In this document: positions 6,252 through 14,992 of the stretch, piece by piece
Numbering within the stretch: position 1 is the first letter of the stretch
How the letters are laid out: each line of letters starts with the position of its first letter
From: an uncultured Treponema sp.
GTDB taxonomy: Bacteria > Spirochaetota > Spirochaetia > Treponematales > Treponemataceae
NCBI GenBank assembly: GCA_937894335.1
Contig: CALCRU010000031.1
Location: forward strand, 1-17,231
Direction: 5' to 3'
Length of the DNA: 17,231 nucleotides
Notes under the pieces: generated by a model
The model's database searches: none
Seen by the model: the letters and a program-made list of their open reading frames with translations, nothing else
Told to the model about the DNA's origin: nothing
Translations under genes and position numbers: made by a program

Positions 6252-6278
6252 GAACTTTTTCTGCGGGAGGGGCTTACA

Positions 6279-8252
6279 GTGTTGCTCCAGACAATTCATT
6301 CTCCTCAGGATTTAAAGGAACTTCCTCAAGAAAAGTTGCCCCAGCTTTCCTCTGAATTGCGTCGTACCATAATTTCCGTGGTTGGTGCAAACGGAGGACA
6401 TCTTGCTTCTAATCTAGGCGTGGTGGAACTTACCATAGCCCTGCATCGTGTCTTTGACAGCCCTCAGGATGCCATAGTGTGGGATGTAAGCCATCAGAGC
6501 TATGCCCACAAACTTCTTACGGGACGCTACGACAGATTTTCAACTCTTAGAAAAAAGGACGGAATCTCAGGCTTTACTCGCACCGAAGAAAGTGAGCACG
6601 ACTACTTTGACGCAGGACACGCATCCTCCTCAATTTCTTCAGCACTGGGACTCCTTACTGCATGGCAACTTAACGGCAGAGAGGGAAAGGTTGTTGCCGT
6701 TATTGGTGATGGAGCTCTTACAGGAGGCATGGCATACGAAGCCCTAAGCCACGCCGGACACCTTGCTCGAAATTTGATTGTAGTGGTAAACGACAACCAA
6801 ATGTCCATAAGCCGCAACACGGGGGCAGTTTCTCGTTACCTTTCACGCCTTACCATGACCACAGGATACCAGAACTTTCGCTACAAATTTGACCGCATGG
6901 TAGACCGCATTCCCTATATAAACCGTCATCTTGGAAAATTCATCTACAGGTTAAAAAGGGGACTTAAAGGACTCCTTCTTACAAACAACCTCTTTGTAGA
7001 TTTGGGCTTTGAATATGCAGGTCCCCTGAACGGACACAACATACAGCAAATGGAAAAAATATTCCGCAGGGCAAAAAAAATCCATAGACCCATGGTAATC
7101 CACATAGTTACCAAAAAAGGCAAGGGATATTCCCCTGCAGAAAATGATCCCTCTTCGTTCCACGGAGTTTCCCCCTTTAGCATAACAGATGGCATGGTGG
7201 AAAAAATAGATACCCTCAGTTTTACAGAAGCATTCAGCACATACATGGTTCAGGCTGGTGAAAAAAATCCCAAGCTTGCGGCAATAACAGCAGCCATGTC
7301 CAAGGGAACAGGTCTTGACGCCTTTGCAAGAAAGTTTCCCTCACGCTTTTTTGATGTGGGTATTGCAGAAGAACACGCCGTAACTTTTGCAGGAGGACTT
7401 GCGGCCGGAGGAATGATTCCCGTTGTTGCAATCTATTCAACATTCATTCAGCGGTCTGTAGATCAGGTAATAGAAGATTTGGCACTTTCCAAGCGGCATG
7501 CGATTCTTGTCCTTGACAGAGCAGGTGCTGTTCCCTCTGACGGAGAAACTCATCAAGGTGTCTTTGACATAACCCTATTTAGATCCGTTCCAAACATTTC
7601 ATTTCTTACCGTGGCAAGTAGGGTAGACTTGGAACTGTGCATGGACTGGGCAATAAAGCAGGCGGATGAAACCGTCATCATTAGGTGGCCAAAAAGTTCC
7701 TGTCCTTCAGAACTGGAATCCTTTAAGCATCCTGTGCAGTCGGGAAGAGGACTCCTTGTTAAGGGAGAAGAACTTGCTCCCTCTCCTGCGGTTCGTCTTT
7801 TAAGCGAAGAAGAAACTTCCGGAAAAAGGGCAAAGAGCATTCTTATCGTGTGTACTGGCGGAATGTTTTCTGAATGCCAAACGGCCTCCCGTTCGCTAAT
7901 TCTTTCAGGCTTTAACTGCGACATGTATGTTCTGCGCTTTATAAAACCCTTTGACGAAAGTTACTTTGTTTCAATCGCCTCAAAGTATGATGCAGTCCTT
8001 ATGGTGGAAGACGGAGTTGCCCTTGGCGGAATTGGCGAACATCTTGCCTTCATTCTCATGGAAAACTCTCATACTTCTTCCGTAAAGACCGACTTTATGG
8101 GATTCCCCGACGGATTTTTTGCAAACGCCCAGCGTGACGAAATTCTTGAGCAGGCGGGTCTTTCTTCTTTCCATATTGCACAAAGGGCAAAATCGCTTGT
8201 AGAAAACAGGACAAAACGCCATAATAAGAAGGTGAACGATGCCAAGCCTTAA
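6279..8252 (+). CDS. dxs: 1-deoxy-D-xylulose-5-phosphate synthase
   Basis: Dxs condenses pyruvate and glyceraldehyde 3-phosphate, using thiamine diphosphate, to start the MEP isoprenoid pathway. Motifs in order: NGGHLASNLGVVELT near the N-terminus (about 38-52), VWDVSHQSYAHKLLTGR, the thiamine diphosphate motif GDGALTGGM (143-151) to NDNQMSIS (171-178), YAGPLNGHN, then the pyrimidine-binding half with GIAEEHAVTFAGG (about 362-374, catalytic Glu) and DGETHQGVFD. The product is 657 residues, slightly longer than usual. The start is a GTG at 6279 with GGGAGGGG at 6265-6272 spaced 6 bases. An earlier in-frame GTG at 6204 would translate the terminator and is rejected. The GLVG-type loop reads AVPSDGETHQ, a modest variation. 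It overlaps folP by 14 bases and heads a seven-gene operon. Confidence 0.93.
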   Translation: MLLQTIHSPQDLKELPQEKLPQLSSELRRTIISVVGANGGHLASNLGVVELTIALHRVFDSPQDAIVWDVSHQSYAHKLLTGRYDRFSTLRKKDGISGFTRTEESEHDYFDAGHASSSISSALGLLTAWQLNGREGKVVAVIGDGALTGGMAYEALSHAGHLARNLIVVVNDNQMSISRNTGAVSRYLSRLTMTTGYQNFRYKFDRMVDRIPYINRHLGKFIYRLKRGLKGLLLTNNLFVDLGFEYAGPLNGHNIQQMEKIFRRAKKIHRPMVIHIVTKKGKGYSPAENDPSSFHGVSPFSITDGMVEKIDTLSFTEAFSTYMVQAGEKNPKLAAITAAMSKGTGLDAFARKFPSRFFDVGIAEEHAVTFAGGLAAGGMIPVVAIYSTFIQRSVDQVIEDLALSKRHAILVLDRAGAVPSDGETHQGVFDITLFRSVPNISFLTVASRVDLELCMDWAIKQADETVIIRWPKSSCPSELESFKHPVQSGRGLLVKGEELAPSPAVRLLSEEETSGKRAKSILIVCTGGMFSECQTASRSLILSGFNCDMYVLRFIKPFDESYFVSIASKYDAVLMVEDGVALGGIGEHLAFILMENSHTSSVKTDFMGFPDGFFANAQRDEILEQAGLSSFHIAQRAKSLVENRTKRHNKKVNDAKP

Positions 8253-9039
8253 CCTTGCCGACAGAACCATAAGCACAAAAAGGTCTGCCTTTGTCATGGG
8301 GATTGTAAACTGCACTCCTGACAGTTTTTTTGCAGGCAGCAGGGGATCAGCCTCCCTTGCACTAAGGCTTGCGGACGAGGGTGCCGACATTCTGGACATA
8401 GGGGGAGAATCTACCCGCCCCGGATGGAAACCTGTAAGCGCTGAAGAAGAAATAAGGCGCATTGTGCCAGTGATTAGGGCGGTAAGAAAAAAAAGCCCTA
8501 TTCCCATTTCTGTTGACACAAGAAAAAAGAGTGTCATGGAAGCGGCCTTTAATGAAGGTGCCGATATTGTAAATGATGTTTCTGCCCTAGAGGACGACGA
8601 AGAACTTGGACTTTTTGCGGCTCAAAAAAATCTTCCAGTAATCCTCATGCATAGGGGAAACTGTTCATCGGGGAAAAGTGCAGTTTGCGAAGTTGGTAAA
8701 TACCTTTCTTCCCGTGCGGACTACGCTCTTTCCTGTGGCATAGGGAAAGAAAAAATCATTGTGGATCCTGGCATTGGCTTTGGAAAGGATGATGATGTAA
8801 ACCGCGCCCTGATTGCTGACTGTGGCTCCTTGTGCGAAGGAACTTATCCTGTGCTTATGGCTCTGTCACGAAAGAGAGTAATAGGAAGCATGACTGGCCG
8901 TGATGCGGAAGAAAGGCTTTACGGAACTCTTGCGGCAGACCTTGTTGCGGTTCTTTCGGGAGCCTCGTTTGTAAGGGTACATGATGTTGCGCCCTGTGTA
9001 GACAGTCTTGCGGTTCTTTCCGCATTAAGAAATATATAG
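8239..9039 (+). CDS. folP: Dihydropteroate synthase
   Basis: FolP joins p-aminobenzoate to dihydropterin pyrophosphate in folate synthesis and is the sulfonamide target. The 266-residue TIM-barrel protein shows MGIVNCTPDSF (20-30), GGESTRPG (55-62), SVDTRK (91-96), DIVNDVS (109-115), VILMHRG (134-140), DPGIGFGK (176-183), SRKRVIG (210-216) and VRVHDV (245-250), all expected for the family. The first mobile loop reads FFAGSRGS instead of the commoner SDGG form. The ATG at 8239 has AAGGTG just upstream and lies inside the end of dxs, so the two are translationally coupled. cdaA follows after 19 bases. Confidence 0.93.
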   Translation: MPSLNLADRTISTKRSAFVMGIVNCTPDSFFAGSRGSASLALRLADEGADILDIGGESTRPGWKPVSAEEEIRRIVPVIRAVRKKSPIPISVDTRKKSVMEAAFNEGADIVNDVSALEDDEELGLFAAQKNLPVILMHRGNCSSGKSAVCEVGKYLSSRADYALSCGIGKEKIIVDPGIGFGKDDDVNRALIADCGSLCEGTYPVLMALSRKRVIGSMTGRDAEERLYGTLAADLVAVLSGASFVRVHDVAPCVDSLAVLSALRNI

Positions 9040-9058
9040 AGGAGGTTTTGACTTTATA

Positions 9059-9877
9059 ATGAATGCTTTTGTAGAAAGCCTTTTAAAAATATACGATTAC
9101 ATTCGCCCTGTTCTTGATGTGGGAATAATTGCCTTCCTGCTTTACAAGGTGTATGGACTTTTGCGGCGAACAAATGCTGTTCAGATTATAACCGCTGTCT
9201 TTATTATAGGACTGGCCTATCTTGCGGCAAACTTTCTTCAGCTTACGACACTCCAGTGGATTCTGAACACTCTTGCACCGGGAGTCTTTATCTGCTTTGC
9301 AATAGTTTTTCAGCCTGAACTTAGGAAAATGTTCCTTCGTCTGGGACAGATTGAATGGTTTACATGGGGAAACCGCTCTAAGCATACCTATGTTGATTCA
9401 GTACTTATAGCGGCAGAAATTCTTTCTAAGCAGAAGAGGGGAATGCTGGTGGTATTTGTCCGCCACACAAAACTTGACAACATTTTGGACACGGGAACTC
9501 GCCTTAACGCAGACCTTTCCTCCAATCTTCTTGTAACGATATTTGGACACAACACTCCCTTCCATGACGGAGCCTGTTTTGTTCAGGGAGGTAAACTTCT
9601 TGCTGCAGGATGCCTTCTTCCCCTTAGCGAGCAGAACGACATTAAAAAGACATTCGGTACAAGACACCGTGCGGCCCTTGGCATGAGCGAGGTTAGTGAC
9701 GCCGTAACTCTTGTAGTAAGCGAGGAAACAGGAGCAATAAGCCTTACATATAATTCTCAGCTTCACTACGATCTTTCAATGGAACAGCTAACTCAGATTC
9801 TGGAAACTCAGTTGAACATAACTCCTGAAGAGCAGAAAATAGAGGATACCATCGATGAACAAAAATCACTTTCTTGA
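9059..9877 (+). CDS. cdaA: Diadenylate cyclase CdaA
   Basis: CdaA makes cyclic di-AMP from two ATP at the membrane; this messenger controls potassium uptake, osmotic balance and cell-wall homeostasis in many bacteria. Three N-terminal membrane segments (about 15-35, 41-60, 65-85) are followed by a DisA_N cyclase domain (about 105-245) with the catalytic motifs HDGA (169-172) and RHRAALG (202-208). The length of 272 matches the CdaA (YbbP) class. AGAGGAGG at about 9039-9046 gives a strong ribosome binding site. The last 23 bases overlap cdaR. In Firmicutes the usual order is cdaA-cdaR-glmM; here acpS takes the place of glmM. Confidence 0.95.
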   Translation: MNAFVESLLKIYDYIRPVLDVGIIAFLLYKVYGLLRRTNAVQIITAVFIIGLAYLAANFLQLTTLQWILNTLAPGVFICFAIVFQPELRKMFLRLGQIEWFTWGNRSKHTYVDSVLIAAEILSKQKRGMLVVFVRHTKLDNILDTGTRLNADLSSNLLVTIFGHNTPFHDGACFVQGGKLLAAGCLLPLSEQNDIKKTFGTRHRAALGMSEVSDAVTLVVSEETGAISLTYNSQLHYDLSMEQLTQILETQLNITPEEQKIEDTIDEQKSLS

Positions 9878-10829
9878 CAAAATAATAAAGGATTGGAAGG
9901 CTATTGTTATCTGCATAGGTATTGCCCTTCTGATTTATCTTGCCTACCAGACCACTACTCTTGATAAAAAGACATTCGTGGTTCCCCTTAAGGTTAACGC
10001 AACGGGTACAATGGTTCCCTCCCAGTCCATGGAATCCTACCGCTATGTAAAGGTTTCGGTGCGCGCCCAAAAGGAACAACTTGCGACAATTTCGGAATCA
10101 GACTTTACCGCAATCATAGATTTGGACTACATTTCAAAACCTGGTCAGACTTCCATTCCTGTAGTAATTCAGCCTAACGAACGAGTGCTTCTTATGGAGC
10201 CTCTTGAAATTCTTGCAAACCCTGAATACATAAACCTTACTGTGGACGAAAGCGTGTTCAGCTATATTGCCATAAAGCCAACTCTTACAGGAACACCAGC
10301 ATATGGCTACGAGGTGACGGGATTCAGTTGTCGGCCAGAATTTGTAAAAGCTTCGGGCCCTGCTTCTGTTGTAAATGCAGTGGCTTCTGTTCAGACTGAA
10401 TCAGTTTTAATAGACGGCCTTGACTCTTCTTCTGAATTTGTTACTGCCGTTGACTATGAAAATTCCCTAGTCAAACTGGAAGACGCAGGCGGTGAAGTTC
10501 AGGTTTCAGTTACCATAGAGCCAGTTATTTTAGAGAGGGATTTTTCTGGCGTGCCTATTGCAGTTTCAAATCTTGCCGCTGACTTTGAGGCTTCCCTTTC
10601 TGTTCCGTCCGTTTCTATAAGCGCTCAGGGAAGGCTTCTTCTTATGGAGACAATGCAGCCCTCCAGCTTTACTTCCAGAGCAGACTGTTCCTTTATTACA
10701 GAAGAGGGTACTTACGAAGTGCCAGTTACAGTTATTTCTCCTGTAGGAGTTTCTGTGGTTTCTCAGGACATGAGTACCGTTACAGTTACCGTTACTCGCA
10801 TACAGGCAGAGGCGGAAGAAGATCTATGA
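9855..10829 (+). CDS. cdaR: CdaR-like YbbR-domain protein, regulator of CdaA
   Basis: CdaR (YbbR) is a membrane-anchored extracytoplasmic partner that modulates CdaA. The 324-residue product has one N-terminal membrane segment (about 15-31) and then mainly beta-type sequence that divides into about three YbbR repeats (roughly 40-120, 130-225 and 228-315), each ending in an alternating-valine strand. The identification rests on this layout and on the overlap with cdaA (23 bases). The number of YbbR repeats is lower than the four usual in Bacillus. The last four bases overlap the start of acpS (ATGA). Confidence 0.88.
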   Translation: MNKNHFLDKIIKDWKAIVICIGIALLIYLAYQTTTLDKKTFVVPLKVNATGTMVPSQSMESYRYVKVSVRAQKEQLATISESDFTAIIDLDYISKPGQTSIPVVIQPNERVLLMEPLEILANPEYINLTVDESVFSYIAIKPTLTGTPAYGYEVTGFSCRPEFVKASGPASVVNAVASVQTESVLIDGLDSSSEFVTAVDYENSLVKLEDAGGEVQVSVTIEPVILERDFSGVPIAVSNLAADFEASLSVPSVSISAQGRLLLMETMQPSSFTSRADCSFITEEGTYEVPVTVISPVGVSVVSQDMSTVTVTVTRIQAEAEEDL

Positions 10830-11221
10830 TTTGCGGAGTTGGCGTTGACATGGCAAAGGTCTCTCGCTTTGAACGCTGGATAAATGACGGTGGTATGCTA
10901 AGGCGCTACTTTAATTCTGCAGAGCATTTGGAAAGCAGAACGGCCTCCATGCAGAGGCGGTGCGAATGGTATGCTGTTCGTTTTGCTGCTAAGGAAGCTT
11001 TTTCAAAGGCTCTTGGTACGGGCTTGCATGGTTTTGACTTGTGCGATATATATATTAGTAAGAACGATGACGGAATGCCCACTCTTCAGGTAACAGGCAG
11101 AGCAGAGGCTTTGCTTGCGGCAAAGTTTGGTGAAGGGTGCAAAGTGCATGTTTCACTTACCCACGAAAAAGAATATGCGCTTGCATTTGTCGTCATAGAA
11201 AAAATTATGGAACGGGGGTAA
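10826..11221 (+). CDS. acpS: Holo-[acyl-carrier-protein] synthase
   Basis: AcpS moves the 4'-phosphopantetheine group from coenzyme A to the Ser of acyl carrier protein, activating it for fatty-acid synthesis. Signature residues are the metal-binding GVGVDM (4-9, Asp8), RFAAKEAFSKALG (52-64, Glu57) and HVSLTHE near the C-terminus. The length (131) is typical of the small AcpS class. It shares an ATGA overlap with cdaR, and the end of the gene (GGGGG) forms the ribosome binding site of the next gene, so it is translated within the operon. Confidence 0.93.
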   Translation: MICGVGVDMAKVSRFERWINDGGMLRRYFNSAEHLESRTASMQRRCEWYAVRFAAKEAFSKALGTGLHGFDLCDIYISKNDDGMPTLQVTGRAEALLAAKFGEGCKVHVSLTHEKEYALAFVVIEKIMERG

Positions 11222-11223
11222 AA

Positions 11224-12129
11224 ATGGCTCAACCTGTAAAATCTTCCAAAGCTGGTGCTGGGGACAAGAAACCGTCCATCTCCTATTGGGCAAAAGAAAA
11301 AATGAACTGCCCCTGCTGCGGAAAGCCCTTTGAGCAGGAAGTAATGCATAAGGGTGGCGGCCGTATGATTGCAGGAAGCCTTACCGACGAACTTCACAGA
11401 AACTTTGAGCCTTCAAAAAAATTCGGAAGGGTCTACCCAATGATTTACGATGTGGGTGCCTGTCCCCGATGCCTGTGTGCCCTTTACTGGCGTGACTTTA
11501 CCGACATAAAGGACAAGAAAGGATTTGAAAGAATTCTTGACAAACAAGAAGAACGCCTTGAAAAAGTCAACACGATTTTTCCTTACTTTGACCTGAAGCA
11601 CGAACGGACTTTGTATGACGGTGCGGCAATGTACTATCTTGCTCTGCTTACATACGAAGAGGTTGACATATCCTATGCGCCTACTTTTAAACGGGCCATG
11701 ACTTCTTTGCGACTTGCATGGCTCTGCAAGGATTTGGAAAGGGTCTGTCCTGACCACAACTTTGAAAGCGTGGCTCAGATTTTTTACCGCAAGGCACTTT
11801 TCTTTTACCAGCAGACGCTCATAAACGAAACTGGACGAATCGAATCTATAGAATCAGTAATGAACTTTGGTCCCGACACGGATAAGAGCTACGGTTACGA
11901 TGGAGTTATTTACCTGTGCGGACTTTTGGAATACAAGTATGGTCAGAGGGAAGACGAGACAAAACGCCTCCAGAAACTTGACGAATATAAGCGTTCCATT
12001 GCACGAATCTTTGGTCTTGGAAAGTCCAGCAAGAACAAGCCGGGGCCGCTTCTTGAGGTTGCAAAAAATCTTTACGACAAGCTTGCGGCGGAACTTTCTT
12101 CTAACAACATTTTCAGTTCTGACGACTAG
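11224..12129 (+). CDS. DUF2225-like zinc-ribbon protein
   Basis: Function is unknown. The 301-residue product carries two CxxC pairs (C29-x2-C32 and C80-x2-C83) that probably bind one zinc, separated by a variable segment with GRVYPMIYDVGACPRC, which resembles the DUF2225 family. The remainder (about 95-301) is helical, with tetratricopeptide-like spacing of aromatic and small residues (for example YDGAAMYYLALLTYE), and ends in a charged tail. No signal peptide or membrane segment is seen, so it is likely cytoplasmic. The start at 11224 is used because GGGGG lies 5-9 bases upstream; an in-frame earlier start at 11137 lies deep inside acpS. It sits 2 bases after acpS and 2 bases before truA. 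The family call is from pattern memory. Confidence 0.75.
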   Translation: MAQPVKSSKAGAGDKKPSISYWAKEKMNCPCCGKPFEQEVMHKGGGRMIAGSLTDELHRNFEPSKKFGRVYPMIYDVGACPRCLCALYWRDFTDIKDKKGFERILDKQEERLEKVNTIFPYFDLKHERTLYDGAAMYYLALLTYEEVDISYAPTFKRAMTSLRLAWLCKDLERVCPDHNFESVAQIFYRKALFFYQQTLINETGRIESIESVMNFGPDTDKSYGYDGVIYLCGLLEYKYGQREDETKRLQKLDEYKRSIARIFGLGKSSKNKPGPLLEVAKNLYDKLAAELSSNNIFSSDD

Positions 12130-12131
12130 GC

Positions 12132-12938
12132 ATGAAGAACATTCTTCTTACCGTTTCCTATGACGGTACCGATTTTTGCGGATGGCAAAAGCAGAATGCA
12201 GGTAAGGACAAGTCTGATTTCCCTGTAGCCATGCGGACTGTTCAGGAAGAGATTGAAAAAGCTCTAGAAAAAATGCTGGGTGCGGAAGTTTTTTTGCAAG
12301 GCTCAGGACGGACTGATTCTGGAGTGCATGCCCGTGCCCAAAAGGCAAATTTTATTTCCCCAGTAGATTCTGTTCCCTGTGAAAACTATGTGCGTGCCTT
12401 AAATTCAATTCTTCCCAAGGACATACGCATTAGGGAAAGCCAAGAAGTTCCAGAAGACTTTAGCGCCCGATTTTCTGCAACAAGCAGGACTTACCGTTAC
12501 TTTATACATACGGGTTCTGTTCCCCTTGCCAGCGACATGCGCTTTGTGTGGCACCTTCCTTGGACGCCAGATATAAATGTTCTTAACGATATGACTTCCT
12601 GCCTTAGGGGAGAACTTGACTTTGCAACATTTACAGCTAGCGGAGACCAGAGCCTTTCTACTTTCAGATACATTGATGACGCCCATTTTTATACTCAGGA
12701 AGATTTAAAGACTGGAGGAAAGGTTTTTGTTTTTGAAATAACTGCAAACGCCTTTTTGTGGAAGATGGTCCGTTCTCTTACCGGCACCCTTATAGGCATG
12801 GAAAAGAAAGGGCTTGGCGGAAAAGACTTTAAGGAGGTACTCTTTTCCAAAGACAGAACAAGGGCAGGCGTAACTGCTCCCCCCACAGGCCTCTTCTTAT
12901 GGGATGTATCTTTTGACGGAGTTCGCCGTCATGTTTGA
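12132..12938 (+). CDS. truA: tRNA pseudouridine(38-40) synthase TruA
   Basis: TruA converts uridines 38-40 in the anticodon stem to pseudouridine. The protein shows VSYDGTDFCGWQ at the N-terminus, GSGRTDSGVHA (57-67) with the catalytic Asp62, RTYRYF, the FLWKMVRSLTGTL motif and TAPPTGLFLWDVSF at the C-terminus, in normal order. The 268-residue length is slightly above the usual because of a short insert (about residues 22-35, NAGKDKSDFPVAM) before TVQEEIE. It is the last gene of the operon, starting 2 bases after the DUF2225 gene. No clear terminator is visible in the 30 bases before the converging priA gene. Confidence 0.93.
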   Translation: MKNILLTVSYDGTDFCGWQKQNAGKDKSDFPVAMRTVQEEIEKALEKMLGAEVFLQGSGRTDSGVHARAQKANFISPVDSVPCENYVRALNSILPKDIRIRESQEVPEDFSARFSATSRTYRYFIHTGSVPLASDMRFVWHLPWTPDINVLNDMTSCLRGELDFATFTASGDQSLSTFRYIDDAHFYTQEDLKTGGKVFVFEITANAFLWKMVRSLTGTLIGMEKKGLGGKDFKEVLFSKDRTRAGVTAPPTGLFLWDVSFDGVRRHV

Positions 12939-12968
12939 GTGTAGCAACATGGAGTTTTGCATCAGTTT

Positions 12969-14987
12969 TTAGAGAAGATTCTGAGGGTCTACATCAACTT
13001 CAATATATACATCTCTAAGTTTCTTCTCGTAGCCTTCGGTAAGAAGCCTTGCCATTTTTTGCAGAGGCTCTATTTTCTGAGCGCGTAGAAGTATTTGCTT
13101 TCTGTAACTGGCATTTACTTTTTCAAGGGGGCAGTCAGCTGGCCCCAGTATGTCGCACCCCTGTTCGCAGTGAGACTTTAGTATGGCGTAAGAAGCATCC
13201 GCTGCAACCTGAGCCTGTGCCGCATCTGGCGCACGGAAGACTATTCTAAGCAACCTTACAAAAGGCGGAAAGTTCAGCAGCTTTCGCATCTCAAGTTCCC
13301 TAGTGTAAAAGCCTTCAATGTCTTCCTTTACAGCGCATGCCACTGCATCACGGTCTGCACTGTAGGTCTGGACTATTACCTTTCCATCTGGAAAAAATCT
13401 TCCCGCTCTTCCTGCAACCTGAGTTATAAGCGCAAATGTTTTTTCAGATGCACGAAAGTCGGGCAGGTGAAGGGCTGTGTCTGCCATGACAACACCTACC
13501 AACTTAAGGTTTGGAAAGTTAAGTCCCTTTGCAACCATTTGTGTTCCCAGCAGAATGTCGTATTTTCCTGCTTTAAAGTCTGCAAGTTTTTCTTGAAGTT
13601 CGCCCTTGTGGCTAAGACTGTCCGTGTCTACCCTTACCACCGAGGCAGAGGGGTAACGGGCCTTAACTTCAGCCTCTATGAATTCAGTTCCAAATCCTGA
13701 GTATCCTATGTCCAAGGAACCGCATTCAGGGCATTGTGACGGAGGCGCAACCGAATATCCGCAGTAGTGACATCTTAGCCTTTTTTCGTTCTTGTGATAG
13801 GTGAGTGAGACGGAACAGTTCTTGCACTTAAGTTCAAATCCGCAACTAGAACATCTGAAAAAGTGGGTGAATCCCCTTCGGTTAAGAAAGAGTATTGTCT
13901 GTCTTTTTTCCTTTAGGGTTTCCCTTATTTCCTCATCAAGTTCCTTTGAAATACAACTTTCTCCATATGCCGATTTGTCTGCCGACGAAGAGCCCAGTTG
14001 TACGCATTTTATTTCGGGCATTGCACCACCAGCAAGGCGTCGGGTAAGGGAGTGCCTTTCTATTTTTCCAGTTTGCATTAGGTGCCATGCTTCTACAGAA
14101 GGAGTTGCCGATCCCATTACCAGAGGACAGGAAAGTTTTGAGGAGCGGAACATTGCAACCTGTCTGGCGTGGTAGCGAGGGGAGGAGCCTGCTTTGTAGG
14201 AAGAGTCGTGTTCTTCGTCAATGATGATTAGTCCCAGATCGGGAACGGGAGCAAACACGGCACTTCTTGCGCCAACAACTACACGGGCTTCCTTTGAAAG
14301 AATGCGCTTCCATTCACCTAGTCGCTGGCTAGGAGTAAGTGAGGAATGCAGAACCGCCGCCGTATTTCCAAACCTCTGCATAACGGCTTCTGCAACTTGG
14401 GGAGTAAGGGCAATTTCTGGTACCAGATAGATTACTCCCTTTCCCTGTTCAAGAATTTTTTCAGCAGCAGAAAGAAACACTTCCGTCTTGCCGCTTCCAG
14501 TCATTCCGTACAAATAGTGATATTTTGTGCTTCCCGTAAGAATTCCCTTAACAGCCTCATTCTGTTCGCCGCTAAGTTCCTTTTTTTTAAAGCTTGATTC
14601 GTCTTCGCTGAATGCAAATCCGCCCGCATCAGTTTCCCTTCGTCCAGAGGGAATCATTGCAGTAACAGTTTCGCCAATTGCAGAAAGATAGTAGCGTGAC
14701 ATGAACTTTGCAACATCGTAAAGTTCATGTGTAAGAAGACTAATGCCGTCTTTGTCGGTAAACTTTGTTGCCCTGCGAACTTTTTCTCGAGGAATTCCGC
14801 AGTCTTCGGGAAATGCAGTGTGGGTGCCTACGATAAAACCAGTCATGCTCCTGTTTCCAAAGCGTACATCAATGCGGCGACCAAAGAAGTCTGTGTCTTC
14901 CGCGCTGGATTCGTCAGGGTGACGGTAGAGGAAGGTCTTGTTTAAAGGTAGGTTAAGGGCGACATCAAAGAAAATTTCTTTTTCCAT
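12969..14987 (-). CDS. priA: Primosomal protein N' (replication restart helicase PriA)
   Basis: PriA recognises stalled or broken replication forks and reloads the replicative helicase. The 672-residue product has the N-terminal DNA-binding part (about 1-110), Walker A MTGSGKTE (162-169), DEEH (257-260), GSATPSVEAW, then eight cysteines (379, 382, 388, 391, 406, 409, 419, 422) for two zinc sites, and helicase motifs GTQMVAKGLNFPNL and QVAGRAGR near the C-terminus. The length is somewhat below the 732 residues of E. coli. The start at 14987 lies 5 bases after the stop of udg, with AAGG at the end of udg as a weak ribosome binding site, so the two genes form an operon. Confidence 0.96.
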   Translation of the reverse strand: MEKEIFFDVALNLPLNKTFLYRHPDESSAEDTDFFGRRIDVRFGNRSMTGFIVGTHTAFPEDCGIPREKVRRATKFTDKDGISLLTHELYDVAKFMSRYYLSAIGETVTAMIPSGRRETDAGGFAFSEDESSFKKKELSGEQNEAVKGILTGSTKYHYLYGMTGSGKTEVFLSAAEKILEQGKGVIYLVPEIALTPQVAEAVMQRFGNTAAVLHSSLTPSQRLGEWKRILSKEARVVVGARSAVFAPVPDLGLIIIDEEHDSSYKAGSSPRYHARQVAMFRSSKLSCPLVMGSATPSVEAWHLMQTGKIERHSLTRRLAGGAMPEIKCVQLGSSSADKSAYGESCISKELDEEIRETLKEKRQTILFLNRRGFTHFFRCSSCGFELKCKNCSVSLTYHKNEKRLRCHYCGYSVAPPSQCPECGSLDIGYSGFGTEFIEAEVKARYPSASVVRVDTDSLSHKGELQEKLADFKAGKYDILLGTQMVAKGLNFPNLKLVGVVMADTALHLPDFRASEKTFALITQVAGRAGRFFPDGKVIVQTYSADRDAVACAVKEDIEGFYTRELEMRKLLNFPPFVRLLRIVFRAPDAAQAQVAADASYAILKSHCEQGCDILGPADCPLEKVNASYRKQILLRAQKIEPLQKMARLLTEGYEKKLRDVYIEVDVDPQNLL

Positions 14988-14992
14988 TTGGG

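Noticed and set aside
6204..6278. Upstream GTG start for dxs adding 25 residues
   Set aside because: It would translate the terminator stem and T-run; a strong ribosome binding site lies directly before the GTG at 6279.
12939..12968. Possible terminator between truA and priA
   Set aside because: Only a weak, bulged pairing (GCAA/TTGC) exists and no T-run follows in the right place.
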